This document shows positions 56,297 through 64,000 of a stretch of 64,000 nt of DNA, in pieces. The translations under genes and the position numbers were made by a program. The stretch's first letter is position 1; each line of letters opens with the position of its first letter. Below the pieces are notes generated by a model, which ran no database searches, was not told the DNA's origin, and saw only the letters and a list, made by a program, of their open reading frames with translations. Origin of the DNA: Bin18 sp965242795 (GTDB lineage: Bacteria; Desulfobacterota; Binatia; Bin18); the NCBI GenBank assembly GCA_965242795.1, contig OZ251505.1:2728001-2792000 (forward strand). Direction: 5' to 3'.

Positions 56297-57235
56297 ATGG
56301 CTGTCACGTGGAATGCCACCGAAACGGAAGTCGTCGAACCCTACCGTGTGGCGCGCAATGCGCTGGACGGGGTCGGGCTGAGACTGATGCCTGCAGACGA
56401 CTTCGATTGCAGGGAAGTCTGGTATCCCGATTCCGAAGAGGATTGGTGTAGCGCCGAACCGGAGTTGTCGATTACGGTCGAACCCGGGGAAGTAACGGAG
56501 GTAACCGGCGTACCAGAAAAGGACGTTGCCGTGGCGGTGACCATTCGTGACCGGGACCTCAATCGTTTCGTTCTGATTCACCGATGGCCGCTCGACGCTG
56601 TCCCTGACGAACCGATTGCATTGCGAGAGCATCTTACTGGACTCTCGAATGGTATCAGCACCGACATCTGCGTATTTCTCGTTACGATCGACGAAGCTGA
56701 CCGCGGTCCAGACATCGCCGGCCAGTGGGGCGAGATATTGTCTCGGAAGACTTTTCGGATCCGTCGAAAGACCAATCTCTCGACATTCCCGAAGGTTTGG
56801 AAGAAACCGGATGAATTCGAAGAGCAGGGTCTCCATGCAGATACCATCTTCTGGGTCGAGTGGCTCGTCGAAGATCTGAATCGTCCACCACGCGAAGCTT
56901 TTCTCGTCTGGCTCAACGAGCGGTACAAGGAACAACTGCAATCATTCGAGGTTGGCCCCGCAAGCGGACACCTGCTGGCCACCGAGCTTGCTGCGTCGGT
57001 CCTTGCAGAAATTTCCGCAGCCGTAATGACATCGGACCAGGACCCCGACGAACCTACCGGCACCATCAAGATTGTCGCAGACACGTTGGAGGAGACGTCG
57101 GGAATGTCACTGATGGAAATGCGAAAATACATGGAGCGCCACGACGGATTCTCCCGAATAAGGGCTTGGGCACAACAGAGGACGGGAGTGACGGACGCTC
57201 TGAGGGTGCTGTCATTTGCAGGAGAACGAGCGTGA
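56297..57235 (+). CDS. Unrecognised defence-island protein
   Basis: 312 aa, starting 1 bp after the GHKL gene's stop. No domain is identified. It is acidic, with VAVTIRDRDLNRFVLIHRWPLDAVPDE and a region GQWGEILSRKTFRIRRKTNLSTFPKVWKKPDEFEEQ that looks like alternating strand/helix. A charged helical C-terminus includes LMEMRKYMERHDGFSRIRAWAQ. It ends inside the next gene's start (GTGA). Position and tight packing imply a working part of the same operon. Nuclease folds of the PD-(D/E)XK type cannot be excluded by eye. Confidence 0.75.
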   Translation: MAVTWNATETEVVEPYRVARNALDGVGLRLMPADDFDCREVWYPDSEEDWCSAEPELSITVEPGEVTEVTGVPEKDVAVAVTIRDRDLNRFVLIHRWPLDAVPDEPIALREHLTGLSNGISTDICVFLVTIDEADRGPDIAGQWGEILSRKTFRIRRKTNLSTFPKVWKKPDEFEEQGLHADTIFWVEWLVEDLNRPPREAFLVWLNERYKEQLQSFEVGPASGHLLATELAASVLAEISAAVMTSDQDPDEPTGTIKIVADTLEETSGMSLMEMRKYMERHDGFSRIRAWAQQRTGVTDALRVLSFAGERA

Positions 57236-57971
57236 GCTACCCGACTCTTTCCATTGACGAGGCGGAACGGCTCTACGTTGCGTTCCGTGACGATCAATTG
57301 GACGATGACGATCTGGCAGATGTCACCCGGTACGTGGAGGGACCGGCAATCGATCCCTCACGGATTGAATCCTTAGCCCACATCCTTTGGGAGATCGTGG
57401 AGGGACTTGAGCAAGGAAGGAACAGTGGCCTGGAGTTCGAGAGGATAGCCGCACCTGAGCTGCACGAACATCTTTCCCTTTCGCAGGTTTCCGCGGCAGA
57501 TGCTGGATTTTGGAGGTGGCTGACCTTCTCGAGCGGAGGAGACTTGGCCGCTCTGGTAAAGTGGCGTTACGGACGGAACGACAAATCCACGCCCAAGAAG
57601 TACTTCGGCATGGGGAACGTCAAAGAATCCATGTATGGGTATCTGTGGCTGCGTGCCAACGCGGTGTACGCCCCCTCCCGTCCCGACCCGTACGAGAGCT
57701 GTCGACGGGGAGACGTGGATCTCTGGCAGTCGCACATCGTCAGGGTAGATTTCGGCAGTGTCCCAGCATGGCGAGAGCATTCGTCGATTTCGTACACCCG
57801 GAACCCGAAACTCAAAGGCTCGACAGGGAGGAGTATCGTGCACTCGCTCGTGAATTGGCTCGGCGCAACTCCTCCATGCTTTTCGAGATGTTTGATGACG
57901 AGGCGGCTGCGGAGTTCATCTCCAATATCTGGAAGCAGCGCGATTCATGGATGAAAATCGATGATAGATAA
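57232..57971 (+). pseudogene. DUF6339-like protein, frameshifted
   Basis: Frame one from GTG 57232 (overlapping the previous stop) reads YPTLSIDEAERLYVAFRDDQL...AAPELHEHLSLSQVSAADAGFWRWLTF and ...KESMYGYLWLRANAVY...PYESCRRGDVDLWQSHIVRVDFGSVPA. After about 57765 the homologous continuation is one frame over: ARAFVDFVHPEPETQRLDREEYRALARELARR, then SSMLFEMFDDEAAAEFISNIW, ending at TAA 57969-57971. The P-G-F-W-R-W-L-like motif and L-W-L-R-A are those of DUF6339. Rejoined length is about 246 aa. The stop overlaps the methyltransferase start by 11 bp. Confidence 0.65.
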
Positions 57972-59271
57972 TCACCCTCGGAACGGTACGACGACGGCGA
58001 TTTCTCAGACGTTCTCGTACCAGGACGACGAGATCGTACGAGATGTTCGAGTCGGTCGGTACACCTCGCAATCGAGAATGACCTTCGACCAACAGGTCAA
58101 GTGCACCCATTCGAGCGGAACGTTAGGTAAAGACTGGGCGACGCGGAGATTGCGCGGCCACATTCCACGGATAGCCCTCTCCGTACCCGAAACACCTCTT
58201 ACGGTCGTCGATTTTTGCTGTGGATCGGGGGGCTTTGCGACCGGCTTCCGGTGGGCCTGTCAGGCGACTGGCCTCCGATGCAAAGTCGTCGCTGCGGTTG
58301 ATGTCTCGCCACAGCCGTTGAGTGTGTACAAGCTCAACCTCCACCCACTGCGGCTGATTTCCGAACACATGGCAAACTTGGTGGATTATTCTTCTGAGGA
58401 GAGGGGCCGATTCAGACGCCCCAAGGTATCACCCACTCTCCGGGAAGTCGTCCGCAAGGACATTGACGTCGTCCTCGCCGGTCCGCCCTGTGAGGGAAAT
58501 TCGAACTTCAACAACCGAACTCGCCGCGTTGACAAACGCAATGAGATGTACGTCGCCTGCGTGGCCGCAGCCATTGGCCTCGGTGCAAGGGTCATCATCA
58601 TCGAGAACGTCGTTCCTGTGACGAACGCAAGACAACGCGTAGTTCCCCGGGCAATACGACTCCTGAAGAAAAGTGGCTATCATGCCGTCGTGGAATTCAT
58701 CCTTGATGCTTCGGACTTTGGAACGGCTCAACACCGCCGTCGACATTTTCTCATTGCTGCCCGGAAGCAGGATACAGGCATTCCTGAATGCGTAGATGGA
58801 CTCCGGATCGACAAGATGTCGACTCTCGACGCGATTGGCGACATAGCCGACGGGAGTAGGTTGGGGGTGCTGGACCGGACGTCCAAATTATCCGCTGAAA
58901 ACGAAGATCGGATAAACTATCTGTTCCAAAATTCTACGGACTACGACTTGCCAGACAGCCAGAGACCTTATTGTCACAGAGAAAAGGATCACACGTACCC
59001 TTCCATCTATGGCCGAATGTTCCCTGACAGACCGAGTCAAACGATAACCACGGGTTTTCTCTCACCCGGTCGAGGGAGGTTCGTGCATCCTACCCGGCCC
59101 CGCGGCCTCACCGTCCGTGAAGGTGCACGCTTGCAAGGCTTTCCCGACGACTACCGATGGTACCGAAAGGAAGAAAATATATCGAGAAACGCATTGGCAC
59201 ACCTCATCGGCGATGCGGTCCCGCCGCCTCTAGGCTACGTTGCCGGCCTGCTCGGGATCGCGGCCCTCTAA
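57961..59271 (+). CDS. DNA (cytosine-5-)-methyltransferase
   Basis: 436 aa, intact. Motif I is VVDFCCGSGGFATGFRWA (82-99), motif IV VLAGPPCEGNSNF with catalytic Cys177, motif VI IIIENV (213-217), motif VIII AQHRRRHFLIAARK (256-269), motif IX RMFPDRPSQTITTGFLSPGRGRFVHPTRPRGLTVREGARLQGFPDDY and motif X NALAHLIGDAVPPPLGYVAGLLG. There is a short target-recognition segment. It transfers methyl from SAM to C5 of cytosine in an unknown sequence. ATG 57961 overlaps the previous gene. It pairs with the Vsr of the same operon. Confidence 0.94.
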   Translation: MIDNHPRNGTTTAISQTFSYQDDEIVRDVRVGRYTSQSRMTFDQQVKCTHSSGTLGKDWATRRLRGHIPRIALSVPETPLTVVDFCCGSGGFATGFRWACQATGLRCKVVAAVDVSPQPLSVYKLNLHPLRLISEHMANLVDYSSEERGRFRRPKVSPTLREVVRKDIDVVLAGPPCEGNSNFNNRTRRVDKRNEMYVACVAAAIGLGARVIIIENVVPVTNARQRVVPRAIRLLKKSGYHAVVEFILDASDFGTAQHRRRHFLIAARKQDTGIPECVDGLRIDKMSTLDAIGDIADGSRLGVLDRTSKLSAENEDRINYLFQNSTDYDLPDSQRPYCHREKDHTYPSIYGRMFPDRPSQTITTGFLSPGRGRFVHPTRPRGLTVREGARLQGFPDDYRWYRKEENISRNALAHLIGDAVPPPLGYVAGLLGIAAL

Positions 59272-59273
59272 TC

Positions 59274-61442
59274 ATGCGACGACATCGACGTCCGTCTCAC
59301 TCGGACGTGGACCAATCTCCTCCCACCACCGATGCTGGGGTTCTGCCCGGACTACACGAGAGAATCGGAGTTCTCGGGCTCGGGACTCGGGCATACGGCT
59401 GTCTGATGCGGGCAGGTATCCATACGCTGAAAGATCTCGTTCAAAGACATCCGAGAGCCATCCTTCGGATTCATAGTCTTGGAACGGCGACGCTGAAGGA
59501 AATCGTAGATGCGTTGGAGGAACAGGGATTGAAACTCGGCAAGAACCTTGAGGTCTCTCCTATCCCCAAGCGGACAGGGAGGCGCAAGGGGGAAGACGGG
59601 ATCAAAATCCTCGGGCTCAGCCGCCAGAGTCGTATTTGTCTACAGGCGGGCGGGATCGACACAGTCGAGGAACTCACACGACAGAGTCCAGAGGAGCTAC
59701 TGAAGATCCCGAATATAGGTCGAAAGAATGTCACGGAAATTGTCAGAAAACTAAAAAAGAGATGTCTCCGACTCCGCTCCGATTACCAGAGTTGGGCAAA
59801 AATATGCATGCCTGAGGCTGGAAACGATCGGAGAGGAATTGAGGTTCTCGGGCTCAGCGTACGAGGGCTGAACTGTTTGAGGATGGCGGGCGTCGATACG
59901 GTAGAGAAACTCGCACAGCAGAGCGAGAGTCAGTTGCTCAAGATTCCCAACATGGGTCGAAAGACGGTAGGCGAAGTTGTCGAAGCCCTCGAACGAAGGG
60001 GCATGCAGCTTGAACCCGAGACAGCAGAGTACCCGGTCCCGCGATCTGCATTTCCCCGCGATCTGCAAGAAACGTTACTTCCGGCAATGGATACCGCAGA
60101 CGAAGAACTCCGTTGCATCATTGATAACGTCTTACCCCCGCGCTCTGGGCGGATCGCCACGGCTCGGTTTGGATGGTCCGGAGATCCAATCCCAACACTG
60201 GAGAGACTCGGGTCGGACTATGCAGTGACACGCGAGCGCATTCGGCAGCTCGAGAACAAAGCTAGAACAGCCATCCGACATCGCTTCAGCGGCGCCTGTC
60301 CCCCCAAAGTGCTGGAGGCACTCCAATTCGTAACGGCGTCCAGCCCTATTGCAACGAAAGACGTGCCACAATTGCTCGTGAAATGTGGCCTTTCCGAAAT
60401 TGGGCTGACCTTCTCCGCTCTCCAAACCGCCGCGGACCTGTTCGACACGCCTTGGAATCTGGAACGAGTCGGAGAGGGCGACGACGAAATCCTCGTTTCG
60501 ACCGAAGACTGGTCACGCCCTGAATACCGACAGGCGTATCAAGCACTTTCTTCTCTGGGGAGGAACCCGTTCTTCGACGTGAACAGCCTTCGGAACGGTA
60601 TGGCCGAACCATCCGAAGTAGCGGACATCATGGTTCGGTTGGTCCATGCGCATCCTACCTACGCATGGTTGGATGAACATGCCGGCGTGTTCTGGCGTAT
60701 TCCCCGGAACCCGATGGGACAAACAAACAAAATCATATTTGTCTGCCGAAAACTCTTTTCTATCGCCAAGCGCCTCCACATAGACGAAGTGCATGGTGCA
60801 CTTCAACGTGCGAGAACTGTTCAAAGCGTTCCTTCGAAGAACGCCCTGTTCGAGATGTTGCGGCAAACCGGACTATTCGAATGCAACGGCAATGAAGTCG
60901 TTCGGGAAGATGGAGTGACCTTCAGCGACCTGAGTGGCCAGGATGAACAAGTACTCCATGCTGGGAGACGCTTCGGCTCCGCCGTAAAATTCTTAGAACT
61001 CCGTAACGAATTGGTCAGAGGAGGGATGAGTAGCGACGAAGCAGGTTTGGTCATACATCAAAGCCCTTTGTTATTTCGCATCTCTCATGGGACGTACCGT
61101 TTCCTTGGGGGATCAAAGAGGGATATTTCTCGAAAGCCGGTCGAACAGGATCAAACTCACATCCGATCCGATACAGCCCACGTCGTTGAATTTCGCGTAA
61201 CGCAACGAATCTTCCTCACAGGCAAGGTCAGACTGGAAATCACTGTCCCGGAAAGAACCGTGTGGACGGTAATCGATTCGAGGAACTTTGAAGTCGGTAC
61301 CTGCACAACTCGAAAGGGGGTTGTCTCGCAGATCGGGAAAGTCTTGGAACGCCTGAAAGCCAAGACGGGAGATACTTACGAATTACGCTTCAAAACCGGC
61401 CTGAATAGAGTCGAGATCAAGAAGCTGAGATCGTCAGAATAG
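59274..61442 (+). CDS. Protein with three alpha-CTD-like helix-hairpin-helix repeats and a sigma region 4-like domain
   Basis: 722 aa, two bases after the methyltransferase stop. Residues about 30-88, 109-167 and 188-245 are three repeats of the RNA-polymerase alpha C-terminal fold: IKILGLSRQSRICLQAGGIDTVEELTRQSPEELLKIPNIGRKNVTEIV is the clearest, with L-G-L-S-x-R, AGI-x-T-V-x-E-L and L-L-K-I-P-N-x-G-R-K. Residues about 275-340 contain DYAVTRERIRQLENKARTAIRHR, the sigma-70 region 4.2 helix-turn-helix. Residues 345-722 hold further helical and beta parts without a match. No catalytic motif is seen. Likely a DNA-binding or RNA-polymerase-contacting protein; its place at the end of a restriction-type operon is unusual. 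Confidence 0.85.
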   Translation: MRRHRRPSHSDVDQSPPTTDAGVLPGLHERIGVLGLGTRAYGCLMRAGIHTLKDLVQRHPRAILRIHSLGTATLKEIVDALEEQGLKLGKNLEVSPIPKRTGRRKGEDGIKILGLSRQSRICLQAGGIDTVEELTRQSPEELLKIPNIGRKNVTEIVRKLKKRCLRLRSDYQSWAKICMPEAGNDRRGIEVLGLSVRGLNCLRMAGVDTVEKLAQQSESQLLKIPNMGRKTVGEVVEALERRGMQLEPETAEYPVPRSAFPRDLQETLLPAMDTADEELRCIIDNVLPPRSGRIATARFGWSGDPIPTLERLGSDYAVTRERIRQLENKARTAIRHRFSGACPPKVLEALQFVTASSPIATKDVPQLLVKCGLSEIGLTFSALQTAADLFDTPWNLERVGEGDDEILVSTEDWSRPEYRQAYQALSSLGRNPFFDVNSLRNGMAEPSEVADIMVRLVHAHPTYAWLDEHAGVFWRIPRNPMGQTNKIIFVCRKLFSIAKRLHIDEVHGALQRARTVQSVPSKNALFEMLRQTGLFECNGNEVVREDGVTFSDLSGQDEQVLHAGRRFGSAVKFLELRNELVRGGMSSDEAGLVIHQSPLLFRISHGTYRFLGGSKRDISRKPVEQDQTHIRSDTAHVVEFRVTQRIFLTGKVRLEITVPERTVWTVIDSRNFEVGTCTTRKGVVSQIGKVLERLKAKTGDTYELRFKTGLNRVEIKKLRSSE

Positions 61443-61972
61443 CCCATCTACCATGGAATTACGTACGAGATGATCCCGAAGGCAGTTTTCCCTCGTCATG
61501 CCTGCGCAAGCAGGTATCCATGCCCTGGATTCCCGCTTCCGCGGGTATGACCGCCCAGAGGATCTTCAAGTATGGAATTCTTCCTTGAAAAGCGCTGGGA
61601 ATCGCAGGTTCACTGCCCAGGTTCGGAATCTTGCGTCGCCCTTACGACATCCGTCGCGAGGCCGGAAAGGAACATGTTTCCCCTGGATTCCCGTTTTCAC
61701 GGGAATGACGAAAGAAAGGGGGACGACCGGCGGGGAGGTTTCAACCTGAGCCCCTACCTGGGGAGTTCGCCTTGATCGGGTGTGGAGCAGGGAGGAAACT
61801 TCGCCAAGCACAGCCTGCCCCCCTCCCCCGGATCAAGTCCGGGGCAGGCTCTGGCCTTCCCCCTTCGACATGGTTCGACCCTTCGACCTTTCGACGGGCT
61901 CAAGGCACCGCAAGCTCAGGGACCACAGGCTCACCAACCGGACTCGGAGGCTAGGGAATCAATCCTCAGAGT
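61443..61972. repeat. Repeat-filled gap at the right edge of the accessory island
   Basis: It holds the leader module (61455-61478), a GTCATGCCTGCGCAAGC...GGATTCCCGC...GGGTATGAC repeat (61492-61552), a second GGATTCCCGTTTTCACGGG copy (61670-61712), a CCCCCGGATCAAGTCCGGGG hairpin (about 61820-61845) and a TCGACGGGCTCAAGG repeat (about 61865-61950). Open frames inside this stretch are repeat artefacts. Confidence 0.8.
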
Positions 61973-63481
61973 TTACGGGTTTTGTTCCTCAATAGCTTCT
62001 TCCCGAAGGAATGCCGGGTCGTCTCCCGCTGCCGTGACTTCCGCCGCTGCGTCGTCTTCTCCGTCTTTCGGGGGTTCCCAGAAGTCTTCGGGGCGTTTGT
62101 CGAAGCGCGCGAAGACGTATTCCCGCAGGCCGTACACCGTCGCGCCGCCGGCCTGCATGGCGAAGCGCCGTTCTGTGCCGTCCCGCGCCGCCTTGCCGAG
62201 CAGGATCGTTGACAACGCTTCGCCGTCTTCGTTCAGGGCGGCCAGGGTGAGGGCAGGCTTCTGGAATCCGTAGATGCTCAGGTCTTCCGGGCTGTCGGCG
62301 ACGACCTCGAATCCGCGCAGGTCTGCCAAGTCGTCCACGAACTGTTTCAGGCTGGTGGTCTTGAGTGTCCCGTCCGCGGTGTGGTCGATCTCCCACGTGT
62401 CTTCCGGGCCGCGGGTGATGGTGAACCCGGATTCGTCCGCACGGGTCACGCGTACCGTGTGGACCGCGTTGGCCTCGATATCGGCGACCGCCTTGTCGCG
62501 GAAGTCGCGAACCGTCTTGGACAGGTCGTCCAGCACGCCGGCACGCACCAGATACAGCGTTTCGCCGTCGTGCCGCTTGACGTAGCGTTGCGCCCCGCCG
62601 TTCTCGCCGCTGCGTTCCGTGCCGACGTATAACGTGCGCATCTCGTCATCGGGGAGTCCCAGCCGGAGCGTCAGTCGTGCCGGGTCGAGCCCGAACTCCG
62701 CCATGTCGAGCAACGGCTCTTCGATGAAATCTTCGGCGCGCATCGCCTCTACCGTCGAGAGATACGTCCGTACTGCGTCGTCATCCACGCGGAACAGTGG
62801 GGCCGAGGGCGCTTCTTCCGAATCGGCGCTGGCAGGCGCGGCGAACGTCCACTCCGCTTCCTCTTCTTCGCCTGTGTCGGCCTTGGATAACGCGACTTCG
62901 CCGGCGGGCGTGCCGATCGTGATCCGGTGCACGCGGTCGCGGTCGAACGGCAGCACGCGCTTGTCCCGCAGTTCCTTGACTTCTTTGGTCAGCCCGAGAC
63001 GGAACGCCTGCCGGGTGAGATGGAGTTGCTCGTCGCCCGCTTTCTGGACGTACACCGAAAAGCCGACCGGCGTGTCCTTCCCTACGGAGACACGCGGCAG
63101 TTTCGTGCCGTCGGACAGCGTCACGTCCATCAGCACCAGCGGCGCGTCCAAGCCATACAGGGCGAGGCCCACCTCCTCGTCCGGCGTCAGGCTGCGGGTG
63201 ACTTCTTCGGTCGTAACGGCGTTGACGAGGTTATTGACCGTGGTGTCGTCGGCTTTGGTCTCGATCGGCGCGGTGAGGTTCCACTTGCCGGCCTCGGTCT
63301 GTTGCAGGCGGATTTCCCGGTCGGGATAGGTCAGCGTGAGGGTGTCGATCTCGTCGGCTTCGAGCCGGAGCAGCATCTTCGCCGCAGCGTCTTCGCGTGC
63401 CTTGGGCAATTCGACGAAATAGACGTACAGTCCCAGACCCAGTAGCACGGCCAGCGTCACGACGATGCGAAGCCTGCCCAT
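61973..63481 (-). CDS. DUF4340 domain protein
   Basis: 502 aa. The N-terminal anchor is RLRIVVTLAVLLGLGLYVYFVELP, followed by a repeated beta-rich layout of DUF4340 (IDTLTLTYPDREIRLQQTEAGKWNLTAPI, LALYGLDAPLVLMDVTL, LSIYGFQKPALTLAALNEDGEALSTILLGKAARDGTERRFAMQ). An acidic C-terminus completes it. These proteins are encoded beside GldG-like ABC accessory subunits in gliding-type transporters, as here (gap of 97 bp to the next). It is probably periplasmic with one anchor. Confidence 0.85.
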   Translation of the reverse strand: MGRLRIVVTLAVLLGLGLYVYFVELPKAREDAAAKMLLRLEADEIDTLTLTYPDREIRLQQTEAGKWNLTAPIETKADDTTVNNLVNAVTTEEVTRSLTPDEEVGLALYGLDAPLVLMDVTLSDGTKLPRVSVGKDTPVGFSVYVQKAGDEQLHLTRQAFRLGLTKEVKELRDKRVLPFDRDRVHRITIGTPAGEVALSKADTGEEEEAEWTFAAPASADSEEAPSAPLFRVDDDAVRTYLSTVEAMRAEDFIEEPLLDMAEFGLDPARLTLRLGLPDDEMRTLYVGTERSGENGGAQRYVKRHDGETLYLVRAGVLDDLSKTVRDFRDKAVADIEANAVHTVRVTRADESGFTITRGPEDTWEIDHTADGTLKTTSLKQFVDDLADLRGFEVVADSPEDLSIYGFQKPALTLAALNEDGEALSTILLGKAARDGTERRFAMQAGGATVYGLREYVFARFDKRPEDFWEPPKDGEDDAAAEVTAAGDDPAFLREEAIEEQNP

Positions 63482-63578
63482 GTCTCCGATCCCCGAGATT
63501 GTGTGCCTTGAGCTTGTCGAAAGGCCGAAGGGGCGAACCCAGTTGAAGGGCGTCCGAAGGTCGGAGGGACTGCCGAGC
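63482..63578. repeat. Short TCGAAAGG-type repeat between GldG-like and DUF4340 genes
   Basis: CTTGAGCTTGTCGAAAGG-type fragment at about 63509-63527, related to the TCGACAAGCTCA family. Confidence 0.5.
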
Positions 63579-64000
63579 CTAGCGCCGGCGCCACCACGTC
63601 GCCAATCCGGCCAGCAACAGGAACTCCGGAAGAATCAGCACCGACAGGTAAAACACGGTCGTGCCCTGCTCGGGGGTCAACTGCACGCGCGAGGCGCGGA
63701 TCGTGCGGGGCCGAATCGTAATCAACTCGTCTTCCCCGACCAGCCAACCGACCGTGTTCAATACCAAGTCGCGGTTGAAGTACTGGCCGATGAACTGGTT
63801 GTTGGCGAACCCGGCGTTGCCGAAGACGACGAGCCGGGCCGTCTTTTCAGCAGTGTCGTCGGCTCCCTCGGCGTCGGTTTCTCCGTCCTTGGGTTCGCCG
63901 AGTGTCGCGGTCACCGCGGTCGCCAGCGAGATCGGCCCCTGGCGGTCGTGGGCGTCGAGGCTGACGGTCTGTTGCTCGAAGACGTCGTCGAGGTCGGTTT
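63579..64000 (-). CDS. GldG-like ABC transporter accessory protein (C-terminal part)
   Basis: The frame is open to the window end, giving about 140 C-terminal residues: EQQTVSLDAHDRQGPISLATAVTATLG (an N-terminal-region motif of the GldG/PF09822 type), RLVVFGNAGFANNQFIGQYFNRDLVLNTVGWLVGEDELITIRPR and the terminal membrane helix TTVFYLSVLILPEFLLLAGLATWWRRR. Members form the auxiliary membrane subunit of ABC transporters in gliding motility and related systems. The start and the ATPase gene should lie beyond 64000. Downstream is the DUF4340 partner. Confidence 0.8.
   Translation of the reverse strand, partial: TDLDDVFEQQTVSLDAHDRQGPISLATAVTATLGEPKDGETDAEGADDTAEKTARLVVFGNAGFANNQFIGQYFNRDLVLNTVGWLVGEDELITIRPRTIRASRVQLTPEQGTTVFYLSVLILPEFLLLAGLATWWRRR

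Noticed and set aside
61498..61775. Short ORFs downstream of the island
   Set aside because: They lie within GGAATCC-type repeats; frames across different copies are artefacts.

Overview
The window is high-GC Gram-negative bacterial chromosome. Evidence for the cell type: a beta-barrel outer-membrane protein, lipoproteins, two ExbB/ExbD pairs, an OmpA-type lipoprotein and a Tat-exported MsrP. An F420/deazaflavin-type LLM oxidoreductase, a DDN-like protein, a CaiB-type CoA transferase, a Baeyer-Villiger monooxygenase, a short SCP2 protein and the eukaryote-like IleRS suggest an uncultivated lineage such as Binatota (Desulfobacterota_B) or a relative. This placement is inference; no rRNA gene is present. 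I saw no tRNA, rRNA, CRISPR array, integrase or transposase.

Layout. 1-5.1 kb: 3' end of a PTS enzyme I (PtsP type), HU-like protein, queE, hsp20 with a clear terminator, comM. 5.6-9.2 kb: LLM oxidoreductase, a decayed higB beside an intact higA, and poorly known genes. 9.3-16.7 kb: MsrP overlapping a metallo-beta-lactamase-fold lipoprotein, CoA transferase, enoyl-CoA hydratase, a DUF5916-type outer-membrane protein and a frameshifted aspartic protease. 16.9-21.4 kb: manC, a polyprenol-glycosyltransferase/GtrA fusion and a monooxygenase. 21.4-26.8 kb (minus strand): comEA, uvrC, comEC and two tiny membrane proteins chained to comEC by start/stop overlaps. 27-36.8 kb: a ferredoxin fusion, an ArgA-like acetyltransferase, rpoD with a good promoter, an isocitrate/isopropylmalate-type dehydrogenase with anmK, SCP2, DDN-like protein, ispD, pilT. 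37.3-48.9 kb: a phosphatase, a PadR regulator, and an ExbB-ExbD-VWA-TPR operon followed by a BisC-like molybdoenzyme and a second ExbB-ExbD pair. 49.3-54 kb: ileS and two glycine-zipper lipoproteins.

54.0-61.4 kb is an accessory island of visibly lower GC with tightly packed co-directional genes: Vsr-like endonuclease, GHKL-type ATPase (frameshifted), an unrecognised protein, a DUF6339-like protein (frameshifted), an intact cytosine-C5 methyltransferase, and a 722-aa protein with three RNA-polymerase alpha-CTD-like helix-hairpin-helix repeats followed by a sigma region 4-like helix-turn-helix. It resembles the MutL/GHKL-associated restriction-modification operons known from comparative genomics. 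The alpha-CTD/sigma-like component is the best candidate for something undescribed. The window closes with a DUF4340 protein and the C-terminal end of a GldG-like ABC accessory protein.

Gene-free gaps are filled with dispersed palindromic repeats of at least five families, some sharing a common leader module. Single-nucleotide frameshifts occur only in accessory genes, while the recognised housekeeping genes are open throughout.
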